64,000 nt of DNA from Dichomitus squalens LYAD-421 SS1 (Eukaryota; Basidiomycota; Agaricomycetes; Polyporales; Polyporaceae): NCBI RefSeq assembly GCF_000275845.1, contig NW_006766889.1:482775-546774 (forward strand). The letters run 5' to 3'. The position numbers and the translations under genes were made by a program. Below are positions 10,874 through 20,877 of the stretch, one piece after another (position 1 is the first letter of the stretch; every line of letters starts with the position of its first letter). The notes beneath the pieces were generated by a model that saw only the letters and a program-made list of their open reading frames with translations, was not told where the DNA came from and searched no databases.

Positions 10874-13295
10874 TCGCTGTTGTCCGGTCGGGCTTTACTT
10901 GGATAGTTAGTTGTTCGCCTGCTAGTCTAGCGTTGTTTCTGGGTATACTCCGGTTTCTCTGCTGTATCTCTTGGATAGGTCGTGCCGCCTTCGCTCTCAT
11001 CACATCGACTCTATAGCTCCTCGTATGCTCACATTGACGCTCCCAAATACGAACAGAGAACGTCCACATTAATCGCGTCAACCTCATGATGACCTCCCCG
11101 ACCCGACGAGAAAATTCTCACTGGGTGGTGACAAATTGTCCCTGAGGCCTCCCGTCGGTACCGACTCGCAGGCGGGGAATTACGGGGCGCAGTTCCACAG
11201 CGCAAATCCTAGCGTGCGTTTCGGAGCCTCGTGGCGCGTGAAGAGGCTGCGCGGGTGAAGACAAAGAAGCGCTGGCGCCCCGCGAAGCCCACGTGGGATG
11301 ACTCAAAAGTGATGGGCTCGCCCGGTTTCGGCGGGTCTCTGACTCGAGGCGCGCTTGCATAAAAGACAGAAAACGCGGCGCAAGCATTCCTCTCTCCCTG
11401 AGTGCTCCCGTTTCCCCTGTCCCCTCTGTGCTGCGACGCTGTGGTCGATCCTGCGTGCTCTCCTCGGTTTTGTGCGATTTTCTTGGGGGTTTTCGGGCAT
11501 CTGCGGGGTCGATCTGTGTCCGAGCGAGGCTGTTCGTGGCGTGGCGAGAGAATGTGACGGTTGTGACACGACCGGGCGTATCGGCGCTCGTTGGGAGGTG
11601 TCGGCGCGGGGGTCGGGAAGCGGGACGTTGGGCCGGGGCGCGTGGAAGGCAGCGTGGAAGACGGGCGGTCGGTGTAAGGGGTGAGTGCGGTCCGCTCGAG
11701 AATATCTGACAGCTATCGCCGATGGAGGCGGCGGCGGTACAGAAGACGTTGAGCCCGGGTCGGCAAAGTGGAAGCTGTACAGGCGGCGCTTTCCGAGCCT
11801 CGTTGCAGTTTCGATGTGGCCTCGATGTAGTAGCAAGGGAAAGCTGGGACGGGCTTGAGAGGTGCCGCGATTACTCTTGCGGTTCAATGTGGCCGTGGCG
11901 GGTGAGTGATCGCGACGCGCGCAGGCTGACGGAGCTCAACAGAGGCGCGGGCGCGTCGTCGCCGTCGCCCCGTAGGCTGTGTCGGCGCCCACTGCAAACA
12001 ACGTTCATTGGGAGGTAGGACGCGATCACGCCCAGGGAACAACGTCGAGCTATTCATGGCGCCTTCTCACACCGGTGCTCTCGAGCCCCTTTCTATCGAC
12101 ATTGCTTCTTTGGCCGCGGACACGCTCTCAGGACGGAGCTCCCATTGCGCTCTACATGCGGACAAGCACCCCTCCCCTTCGTATCCAGGTATCCTCGACG
12201 GCTATTGGTTCTCTTTGGCGGCTCGAGTCACTTTTGCGGCTCTCCGGTTCTGGGCCCCTCGGTCAGCGACAGCGGTACGAAGTCCACTCGTGAGTGGTGG
12301 TTGCTGAGCAAGCATATTGTCTACATGTCATCTCGCGGTGGACGAGAAGATCCGGGCTTATCGTCGCCCGCCAAAGTCGCTTCTCATTGGACTGGCTATA
12401 CTCTTCTAGGTCATGCGCCGCCGTGTGGCGATACCGCAAGGACGCGCGCTCCGACACCGGAATGATTGCTGTTGGGCAGTACTGCAGACCGCAGGGGAAG
12501 TGGGTGACGGCTATTGTTGATCGAACCCCTCGCCGCGACGTCGGGCCGCCAGAAGGCGTGGGGCTGAGGGCAAGCCGACAGCTGCATGTGGCCGCGGGGA
12601 AACCCAACTGGCGCGTACGTGTGCCTGGGAGGTACAGCACTTGTGTGGCAGCGAATGTCGGCCGTGGTCGGGCGGGCAGCCGTCGGGGGCCAAATATGAT
12701 AATCATGCGCGATCGATGGGCGGAAGATGGCTCGGCGCGCGACGTCGGACGGAGGGGATATAATTATTGTCGGATAAACGGGGGGGGACCGCGTGGACAG
12801 GCGTGGGGACGGGGCGCGGGCGGCGTGTCGGTTTATGGGAAATGGGCGGGGCGATGGCGGCGGGCGGCGGGCGGGCGGGGGACGGACATTGGGTGGACGA
12901 AGGCGGGGGCTGTGCAAGGTGCGCGCATCGCCCTTGCGCCGCCTTGCTGTACTCGTACGCGGGCTGTTCCTGCCTTATTCTGAAATCGCAACTTTCGGGA
13001 TCGGAACAGTTGGACGACTCTGACTCGAGGTCCTGTACTCGGAGCCGCAACCAGATGCCGCTGTCCCAGGCCTCGACGCGAGCGCCTTTGGCGACTGTGC
13101 GCTGCGTACGCAGGGCTTGGACGTGTCCCAAGAGGAGCTTGGGCTAAAGTAAATGTGCTTGTGGACGACTGCGACGTATGTAGACGTGTGTCGTCGTGGC
13201 TCTCTGGGCTGCGGACCGGCGGGACAGGGCGTAATTAGCAAGGCGGAGCACATGGGCGTCCTGGTCAGGCACAGCCCAGGAGCTGCTTCGGGACA
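10874..13295. other. Long GC-rich region upstream of the bZIP gene
   Basis: About 2.4 kb without a recognisable conserved protein. Overlapping open frames are abundant because the sequence is GC-rich; most begin at GTG/TTG or contain low-complexity Arg/Gly. One ATG frame, 12056-12307, is the least implausible but has no family match that I can recall. The region carries Gcn4-type sites (11299, 11340, 13021), an E-box (11290-11295) and a CATAAAA element near 11357 followed by CT-rich sequence. It may be a distal promoter or a long, possibly spliced, leader of the bZIP gene; that is inference. Confidence 0.35.
11290..11305 (+). promoter_or_regulatory. E-box CACGTG and Gcn4/AP-1 site TGACTCA
   Basis: CACGTG (11290-11295) is followed three bases later by a perfect TGACTCA (11299-11305), the palindromic consensus for Gcn4/CPC1-type bZIP proteins. 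Half-sites TGACTC recur at 11340-11345 and 13021-13026. They lie upstream of a gene for a Gcn4-like protein, which suggests autoregulation. Binding is not shown. Confidence 0.4.
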
Positions 13296-13340
13296 ATGAG
13301 CGGCTCTGAGTCTGAATCGCCGTGGGACGGGAACCGATAA
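13296..13340 (+). promoter_or_regulatory. Candidate upstream ORF of 14 codons in the bZIP leader
   Basis: ATG at 13296 opens a short frame, MSGSESESPWDGNR, stopped by TAA at 13338-13340, 212 bp before the bZIP start. Gcn4/CPC1 mRNAs of yeasts and filamentous fungi are controlled by such uORFs. It is in the message only if transcription starts upstream of 13296; a TATA-like GATAAAAA at about 13335 could instead place the start downstream of it. No other ATG lies between 13341 and 13552. Confidence 0.3.
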
Positions 13341-13552
13341 AAACCAGACCGAGTCAGATTATCACTTTCGTCCATCCTCTCTCAACCCCCCCCACCACAC
13401 ATCTCCTCGAACAGTCAGCAGCACTGTCCGAGGTACAACTACTGCCTCAGATCACCTCTGAGCAATTCGTGAGTCCCATTACCTCTGATTCAGTCCGTGT
13501 CGCCGTATTTCCGCTGGCAGTCATTAAGCACATTTCGCGAGTCAACCGCGCA

Positions 13553-15235
13553 ATGAATATGACGTCCTCCGCGTCGCACAACGAAGTGGCAGAGTCATCA
13601 GCCTCTCCCCTGCGCAACATGCAGTACATGTTGCAGAACCGGCCAGCTTCCGAGGCCCCGGCGTCGCCATGCGCTGCGTCCGGACCGTATTCTTCTCCGC
13701 CTGTTCCCCCACATACACCTGTTCACGCGTCGTCGGCGATCCCATACGGCAATGACCCAACCGTTGTGAACACACCACTGATTATGTCGGCATCCCCTTC
13801 CAGACTACTCCCCTCCTTAGCGGGTTTGTCACCTGACGCCCTTCAACTTAACCCCACCCCCACTCCCACCTTGTATCCCCAGTCGTATCAACCACCAACA
13901 CAGCGTCGCGAACATGTTCTCGCTCACTTTGTAAACGCGTCCTCTACACGCGATCGCTCGGACCGACTCACCAGCCATGGTTCCTCGCACCCTGCACACC
14001 TTGAGAGTTTCCAACTCCCAAGCTCTTACCCGACTGAAAATGTCTCGGTAAACCAGTCATCCCATCGTCCTCGGACATCCCATCCGGTCTTCACTTCGAC
14101 TTCGGCTTTAGCTGCCCATCATGGAATCCCCCAATCGCTTCCCCCGGTTCCTCGAACAACCAAGTTTGCATCATCAGTATCTTCTCCAGCGCTCTCGCAA
14201 CCAGTCGCTTCGAGCTCGACTCCAGATTTCGACTATTACAATCTCGTGTGCTCCAACTACTTGAACATGCTGTCTAACAAGCCCGAGGAGACGCAATCTG
14301 CCCCTGAGCGGGCGAACCAAATGTCCGACCTTTCTGCCGACCCAGAGACCGTCCAGGCGATCATGGACGCCATCCAAGGTATGCACCCGGAAATTTTGCT
14401 CGGAGCTACCGGCATTTACACTTGTCGTGCAGCGTCGCCCGAGTTTCAGATGGCGAACGACTTCAGCGAGTTCCTGACGTCGCCGATGGAGGACTCCCCC
14501 TTCGAGGAGTTCCTTACCACCCCTGCGCTCGGGTCTTCCGACATGTCTGCCGAGCTACTCACGAGCCCGGCAATATTCGATGCCGATACTTTCCCCGATA
14601 TGGGGGAGGCTCCTCTCTTTGGAGGCACCGGCTTCGACCTTGGAGCCTTCGACAAGCCTCACACGGTCTCACCTCCAGCTCTCTCTCAGCCCGCGTTGCC
14701 CTTCGACGGCATGTACACGATGCCCTCGCCAATGACGCCTGCGCTCGACCCTACATCCCTCCAACCATCCCCTCGTTCCAATCTCCTCCCCACGCCTGGG
14801 ACGCCAGCTCGTCGTCCTCGCAAGTCCCTGCCCACCGGGACGCGGCGGAACATCACTCCCGAGTCGCTAGTACCTCTCGACGCCCCCATCCAACAGCGCA
14901 AGTATGTCACGCCGTCGGCGACTTCACGCAAGGAGGTCCCTACAGCGTGGCTCAAGAAGAAGCGGGCCCGGTCGCAAGCGTTCGGCGAAGAGGATGAGCT
15001 TCAGGAGGAAGTGTCGCTCGACCCGAACGATGTGGATGCAATCGAAGCCAAGCGTCGTCAAAACACCCTCGCGGCTCGTCGGAGCCGGAAGCGCAAGCTG
15101 GAGTACCAGCGAGAGCTGGAGACGGCTGTCGAGCGCGAGAGAGAGGAGAAGGAGATGTGGAGGCAGCGGGCGATGCTCTACCAGGCGTTGCTAGAGAGTC
15201 ACGGACATGAGTTGCCGTCGTTCGATGCTGCATGA
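13553..15235 (+). CDS. Gcn4/CPC1-like bZIP transcription factor, about 542 aa
   Basis: General amino-acid-control type activator. The C-terminal 60 residues are a bZIP: basic region RRQNTLAARRSRKRKLEYQ with the Gcn4 signature NTxAARRSRxRK, then a heptad region (L, V, E, M, L spacing). Residues about 290-370 form an acidic/aromatic activation region with repeated SPxxDSPFEEFLTTPAL, ELLTSPAIF and GFDLGAF clusters. The N-terminal half is Ser/Pro/Thr-rich. The open frame extends upstream to 13322, but that codon is GTG; the first in-frame ATG is 13553. An in-frame 54-nt stretch 14379-14432 has GTATGC..GCAG ends and is probably an intron joining AIQ to ASPEFQ. Expected to be nuclear, binding TGACTCA. 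Such sites lie upstream, so autoregulation is possible. Confidence 0.85.
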   Translation: MNMTSSASHNEVAESSASPLRNMQYMLQNRPASEAPASPCAASGPYSSPPVPPHTPVHASSAIPYGNDPTVVNTPLIMSASPSRLLPSLAGLSPDALQLNPTPTPTLYPQSYQPPTQRREHVLAHFVNASSTRDRSDRLTSHGSSHPAHLESFQLPSSYPTENVSVNQSSHRPRTSHPVFTSTSALAAHHGIPQSLPPVPRTTKFASSVSSPALSQPVASSSTPDFDYYNLVCSNYLNMLSNKPEETQSAPERANQMSDLSADPETVQAIMDAIQGMHPEILLGATGIYTCRAASPEFQMANDFSEFLTSPMEDSPFEEFLTTPALGSSDMSAELLTSPAIFDADTFPDMGEAPLFGGTGFDLGAFDKPHTVSPPALSQPALPFDGMYTMPSPMTPALDPTSLQPSPRSNLLPTPGTPARRPRKSLPTGTRRNITPESLVPLDAPIQQRKYVTPSATSRKEVPTAWLKKKRARSQAFGEEDELQEEVSLDPNDVDAIEAKRRQNTLAARRSRKRKLEYQRELETAVEREREEKEMWRQRAMLYQALLESHGHELPSFDAA

Positions 15236-15772
15236 TCACTTCGCTCGCTCCAACTCCATTCGCTTTGACGCTGTTTGAGTATACCTTATGCGATATGTTT
15301 CCTTATCTCTCCCATCGTAGTCTCTCTCAACCAATGCCGCATCATTTTTTCGTGGCCTTCGCTACTCTGTTTCTGTTTCCCCCCATTCCTCAACCATTTG
15401 CTCGCAGAGTAGCGTCGCAACCCCCAAGTCCCCATGTGCCTCTTTCGTTGTCCATAGTCGCCAAAATCATCGCTAATGTTGAGTCGGTGCAATTAGTTTC
15501 CGACCTCCCACTGACTCCATCGTACACCTGTTCCCTCGCGTACTGTCTTGTCCAGTAGTCGTTTCCGTCGTAGTAATCGACGCAGTGGACCAATGTGAAT
15601 GTTGTATACTTCGAACGTCTTTCGTGTGAGCTTGGGCGAACAACATGTTAGCCGTTCATGAATTGTGTGCAAGGTAATCACACTTGTTATGCAAGTACCG
15701 AAGGTACATATAAACACAGCCTCGTCATGTCAAAGACTCCGAGCCCGAGAACCTGCTCGCCTAACGGTCCGC
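15236..15772. other. Intergenic, bZIP 3' region and GDA1 promoter
   Basis: About 540 bp. No gene is recognised apart from the TATA element at 15708-15714. The first 300 bp are CT-rich and probably include the bZIP 3' untranslated region. Confidence 0.35.
15708..15714 (+). promoter_or_regulatory. TATA box of the GDA1-like gene
   Basis: ATATAAA lies 65 bp before the ATG at 15773. This spacing supports that ATG over the later in-frame ATG beginning MFSPRSSNYE. Confidence 0.45.
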
Positions 15773-17855
15773 ATGCGGCAGCGCGGCGGCACTACACCCT
15801 TCTTGATTCTTGACGACTACGACAGCACCCACTCGACGCCCTCATCGGACACACCTCTCTTTTATTACCCCAGTACCCGTACGACGGCGTTGGCATCCCA
15901 ATCCTCCTCAGAATCTTCTTCCGTGAGCGTCGGCAACGGCTCAGAAAACTCTCAGTCCTCTAGCAAGGCGACCCGTCGACGGTCTGCGAAAAGCATAAGC
16001 GACATGTTCTCCCCGCGGAGTAGCAACTATGAAAGGCTCGAGGGCGGCATGGGGCCCAGCAAGAGCGGGGGCGGGCGGAGGTTTGCGTGGAAGAAGTTCG
16101 CGATCGGGGCGGTGGTGTTGATTGGGCTCGTGTATTTCTTTGGGCCGAGGAAGGAGGACCTGGATGACTACGTGCCTTGTGAGTCGTTGCTCTATTTCTT
16201 GTCCGCTATCGCCGTCCCATTTGCTACTTTGGTTGGATGCGAAGACTGAAGTGGATGGTCGAATGTAGCGATCATGAAGCCGGACGCGCGGCCAGCTGAG
16301 GACGCCATCTACCCTCCCGCACCCGGCCCCACCACAAAACACACAGGCCAGGACTATCCAGCTACCCAGATCCCCCACGACAACGACGTCTCGACCGCGC
16401 CCGAAACCCGCCCGACGGACCCGGCAAGCGACGGCGACCTGACGAAGACGCACTACTGCACGCAGCCGTACAAGGCGGGCGTGCCCCTCGTCCAGTTCGC
16501 GCTCATGATCGACGCGGGCTCGACCGGCTCGCGCATCCACATCTACAAGTTCAACAACTGCGGGCCGTCGCCCGGGTACGAGTACGAGGTGTTCAAGCAG
16601 CGCCAGCCGGGGCTGTCGTCGTACCGCGGGGACCCCGAGGCGGCGGCTAAGAGCCTCGACGAGCTGCTCGAGGAGGCGCTGCGCGTCGTGCCCGAGTCCC
16701 TCCGCCACTGCACGCCTATCGAGGTGAAGGCGACCGCGGGGCTGCGCAGGCTCGGGACGCAGGAGGCCGCGGACATCCTCGCGGCGGTGCGGCGGCGGCT
16801 CGAGACGGCGTACCCGTTCAGCCTCGCCGGCGAGCACGCGGTCGAGATCATGGAGGGCCGGGACGAGGGCGTGTACGCGTGGCTGACGGCGAACTACCTG
16901 CTCAAGACGCTCTCCGCGGAGGCGAAGGCGGAGCAGCGGCAGCCGTACGCGGTGCTCGACCTCGGCGGGGCTTCGACGCAGATCGTGTTCCAGCCGACGC
17001 TGGACATGGCGAAGCCGGACGCGTCGCTCGAGGAGGGCGAGCACAAGTACGAGCTCAAGTACGACGGCGCGACGCGCGTGCTCTACCAGCACTCGTACCT
17101 CGGATACGGGCTCATGACCGCGCGGCAGAGCGTGCACCGGCTCGTGGAGTTCATGAACGGGCTGCGTGGGGCGAGCCACGGGAAGGATGCGTTCGTGGCG
17201 AACCCGTGCTTGGCGAAGGGCACGCAGAGGCTGGTGGAGATCGACGACCAGCGGATGGGCGAGAAGTTCAACGTGACGATGATGGGCCAGGACGTCGGTG
17301 ACTTCGAGTCGTGCAACCGGGTGGTCGAGTTGGTGATGGCCAAGGACGCGTACGTTTCCCTCTGTTGACTCTGGACTGAATGCGCTTGTGTGTGCTGACG
17401 TCTTTTCTTCTGTCATTAGTGTCTGCAATGTCAAGCCGTGCTCGTTCAACGGCGTGTACCAGCCCTCGCTCCTCGAGACCTTCCCTCACGGCAAGATCCT
17501 CCTGCTCTCATACTTCTACGACCGCCTCAATCCCTTCCTCGCCGCGAAAGTGAACGCGCCCAAGCAGCCCGTCCACATCTCCACCTACGCGGATCTCGCC
17601 AAGACCGTCTGCGAGGGCCCGGCGGCGTGGAAGGAGCTCTGGGGCGCGGACAAGGACCTCATGGACGAGCTGGAGGGCCGGCCCGAGTGGTGCCTCGACC
17701 TGACGTTCATGCACGCGCTCCTCCGGCTGGGCTACGAGTTCAACGCGGATCGCGAGGTCGAGCTCGGGAAGCAAATCGACGGCACGGAGCTGGGATGGTG
17801 CTTGGGCGCGACGATCAAGATGATCACCGGTGCGGAGCTCAAGTGCAATGTCTGA
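15773..17855 (+). CDS. GDA1: Golgi guanosine diphosphatase / GDA1-CD39 nucleoside diphosphatase, 640 aa
   Basis: Hydrolyses GDP (and UDP) to the monophosphate in the Golgi lumen, which drives nucleotide-sugar antiport needed for glycosylation. Exons 15773-16178, 16269-17349 and 17420-17855 sum to 1923 nt in frame. A short cytosolic Ser-rich tail precedes one membrane anchor (FAIGAVVLIGLVYFF, about residues 120-135), giving type II topology. Apyrase conserved regions are all present: ACR1 IDAGSTGSRIHIYKF, ACR2 KATAGLRRLG, ACR3 EGRDEGVYAWLTANYLL with its catalytic Glu, and ACR4 AVLDLGGASTQIVF. The C-terminus ends ITGAELKCNV after the conserved W-C-LGA. Cysteines in the luminal part are consistent with disulfides. 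It is convergent with the SPRY gene. Confidence 0.93.
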
Positions 17856-18036
17856 GATGAGACATGGGGGGAGTCCTGTATCGGTGCTGTTGAGTTGTAT
17901 TGAGTCATACCCTAGAGTGCATAGATGTAATGTTGTGTAATGAATAGGTCTGGATATACTGGTGATCGTGGGGCCACGGACTGCCGAGTATTGATGAGGT
18001 CAAGCCAAGCAAATACTATAGTTATCAACACCTGTG

Positions 18037-19078
18037 TCAGGCCAACACAGGCCTATCTCGACTATAGGTCGAGTAAGACGGTAGGTCGTCGTCTACTCCT
18101 CCAAGTCCTCCGGACAACATCCCTACGTGCCCCTGAACCTTCCAATCGTTTCCCTCCTTCCATTCAAAATCCCAGCCAGCACCGAAGTTCACCTCCAGCT
18201 CAGCCTCTCCGGGACCTGTAATTCCGATAGCCGCGTACACGTCGTATTGCTCACACGGCATGAAGACACCCGTGAACGCAGTACCCAGGGAGCGACCGTT
18301 ATGCGTCCAGAAAATCTCTCCGGCGGCGAACCTATAGCCCATGCCGATGACATCGCCCGCGTTGATGGCAAACTCCCCTGCGTACTGTCGACCTCCGTCC
18401 GGGTCCTCGAAGAATTTGGAGCAGTCGTCCGTGTGGAAGCCTGCGCTGAGGCGGTTCCATCCTGGCATGCGCCACCCAGGATAAGGACGACAGGCCACTC
18501 CTGTTGAAAAAAATTGTGCATGAGCGATCACTCTCCATGGAGATGCAGCATAGCAAGTATGAAACTCGGAGGTACCACTCACCTACGGCGATGCTCCCCG
18601 GCTGTGGAGGTACGCGAATCATCTTCACCTCGTAGTACACGCCCTCTTTCCCGCGCGTATCGTACAAGCCCGCCAGGATGGGGAGGGTGCTGAAAATACA
18701 CGAATCCGGACAGCGGTAGTCCGAGGTGACCCGCACGACGCCGGATCTGGGTTTCTCGCCACCATTGTCGATTCTCCCGCGAAAGCGCGGCCCTTCCGCC
18801 GCGGTGGGCACTTCGAGCCCCCATGCGCCACAGCCCAGCGCGCGGATGCGCTCGATCGACTCGGAAGAGAGGAGGCGAGAGGGCTGCGGGGGGTGGGTCC
18901 GGCAGAAAGTCTCTGCCGCTCGATAGTCTTGCTCGGGGGCATCGGAGTGGACTCCTAGGGGGCGAACTTCTTCGGCGCAGGGTTCCCACTCGGGAGGGGC
19001 GTCGGACGGAGGGCTGTGCGCCCGGCCTTTGCCTTTGGAATGAGAGGATGAGTGGAATGCCGCCTTCAACCAGGACAT
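18037..19078 (-). CDS. SPRY-domain protein, 2 exons, 319 aa
   Basis: Exons 19078-18583 and 18500-18037 join in frame (960 nt). After a basic, Ser-rich N-terminus (KGKGRAH), residues about 110-290 form a SPRY/concanavalin-like domain: GVYYEVKMIRVP, SIAVGVACRPYPGWRMPGWN, then the typical FHTDDCSKFFEDPDGG, GDVIGMGYRFAAGEIFWTHNG and a GWDFEWKEGNDW ending. SPRY domains bind partner proteins. Related fungal proteins with a membrane anchor (Ssh4/Ear1 type) act as ubiquitin-ligase adaptors, but no transmembrane segment is seen here. The partner is unknown. Confidence 0.82.
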
Positions 19079-20125
19079 GCTAATGGGATCGATGGAAAGC
19101 TGGAGCCTGCAAGTGTCTCCCGATTACTTGGAATGTATGTGGCCTTCCAAGCCTGATGAGATCCAGGACGTGCGATCAGTGTCCTCGAGAGTATCAGTAT
19201 GCCTTGATGCGAAGGAAATGCGGGGCTGGCGCGAACGTACCTGCGTGGTATATCAGAGAGAGTTAATGTAGGAAGGCAGATGTGTGGCGTAGCCAAGGCA
19301 GTACAGTGTGTGGCGGTGGTCACGGCTATGTACAATTGCTCATTTAGGGCCCGGCAACCTCACGTCGCCGCGCCTACATACTGACTGCGTTTAACAAGTC
19401 ACGGCAGTAGCTCAGACCGGCTATTCGTTGCATAGCTTAGATGCGGTCCCCTGGATATAGTGTTGCCTTCGTAGTTGGGGCCCTAGTAAGCTCGCTGCGG
19501 CCCCGCTCGATACTATGGACGAGTCATGGCTATAAGCCCCGAACGCCCAATAGGAGAAAAGCTGGCAGTCCACTCATACCTACAGCAAGGGCACAAACAA
19601 GTAGTCACTTGCCTGATGCGCGTAAGTTACAGTATTTCGGGCTTTGCGTCCGGGACGATGATGATGCAAGGCTGCGAGTGAACAGCTCTCAGCGCCTTTC
19701 CGGGCTGAGGTGGAAGCCTCCTGCAATCAGGAGAGATTTGTAGATTATATGAAAACGATATACGTTACAATGAAGTGTTCATTAATGTTCATCGGGAGAT
19801 CTTTCGAAGGAGGGTGAAAGAGACGGGACGTAGTACCTACACTCGTTAGCCTGACGATACTCAGTCGTCAGGGCAGGTAGACGGCCCGTAACATCCGAAG
19901 CTAACCGAGCATAGGAAAAAACCCTTACAGGGCGAAACCCACTCCGGCTATCACGGAGTGCACGAAAGTCTTGAAGCATACTGCAGGTAGACGATCCACC
20001 CCTCCACAGCCCTGATTCGCAGGTTCTGCATAGGATAGCCAAGATTCACACCGAAAATTTCTGAAGACGGTCGCAACGTTGATTGTTAGAGCAATTGCTC
20101 CAAGGCTCCTCCGGATACGCCTAAC
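19079..20125. other. Intergenic, about 1 kb
   Basis: No gene recognised. The longest ATG frame on the plus strand (19441-19743, 100 codons) lacks any family signature. The sequence GCAGTAGCTCAGACCGG near 19406 resembles a tRNA A-box, but no B-box or cloverleaf follows. It probably holds divergent promoters for the SPRY and Rpc10 genes. Confidence 0.35.
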
Positions 20126-20672
20126 ATGTTATTCTGCCCCAACTGCGCAAATCTCCTCGTCATTTCCGCAGAAACGGGTTACAACAAATGGGCGTGCAAC
20201 ACCTGTGCATATGAATTCCCAATCACGAAGCAGGTGAGTCCCTGGGCGATCCCTGCCATGGCTAAGTCTTGACATGTCGAGTGCGCAGATGACCTCGAGG
20301 ACGAAGCTGAAACGGAAAGAGGTCGACGATGTTCTTGGGGGAGAAGACCAATGGAAACATGCCGACTCTACTAACGGTAATCCTATGACTCATCATCTCC
20401 AGCAATAACCTGCTGATTCACTACGGTACTCCCTATGTAGCTACATGCCCAAAGTGCGACAACGGCCGTGCATATTTCTATCAGCTGCAAATCAGGTCGG
20501 CGGACGAACCCATGACAACCTGTACGTGTGCTGTCGTGCTGCGATGTCACAGTTCGTTGACAGAATATGTTGTTGTCAGTCTACCGGTATGTCTGGCGAC
20601 GTACTCAGGCAGCATTGACATTGACCGCAATGCAGCTGTACAGCATGCGGAAACAACTGGCGAGAAAACTAG
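20126..20672 (+). CDS. RPC11: RNA polymerase III subunit Rpc10/Rpc11 (TFIIS-like), 106 aa, five exons with a 7-nt exon
   Basis: Small subunit of RNA polymerase III (yeast Rpc11, human RPC10) needed for RNA cleavage, termination and reinitiation. Exons: 20126-20233, 20289-20376, 20441-20521, 20580-20586, 20636-20672, totalling 321 nt. The protein starts MLFCPNCANLLVI, with a first zinc ribbon (CPNC..CNTC), then KRKEVDDVLGGEDQWKHADS and a C-terminal TFIIS-type ribbon CPKC..CTAC. The invariant catalytic hairpin QIRSADEPMTTFYRC is complete, including the acidic pair Asp-Glu. That hairpin is only restored if the 7-nt exon TCTACCG is included. Length matches the family (108 aa in human). No long open frame exists, so automatic calling would easily miss it. 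Confidence 0.93.
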
Positions 20673-20877
20673 ACGTTATTGTTCACCACCCGCGTGCTGT
20701 CTCATTTATCTTCTCGCATGACCTACGTGTATTACATTTCACCTGCAACAGCGTCTCGTTGGAAGTATATCATTACATGGGCCGACTACTGTCTGCTCCG
20801 CTCCCAATAGTAGATCAACCTCGATCTGACACGGAGACAAGCAACGGTCAATTCGGGTCGCAGCCCTGGCATGGATG

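Noticed and set aside
11303..11887. 194-codon minus-strand frame
   Set aside because: Arg/Pro/Ser-rich with no motif and overlapped by two plus-strand frames; composition artefact.
12294..12983. 229-codon plus-strand frame
   Set aside because: The first codon is GTG, and the composition is Arg/Gly-rich as expected from GC-rich non-coding sequence.
15941..17449. 502-codon minus-strand frame antisense to GDA1
   Set aside because: Pure antisense shadow of the GC-rich GDA1 exon; Arg/Val/Leu-rich with no motif.
19400..19480. tRNA-like A-box (GCAGTAGCTCAGACCGG)
   Set aside because: No B-box (GGTTCGANNCC) at the right distance and no cloverleaf can be drawn.
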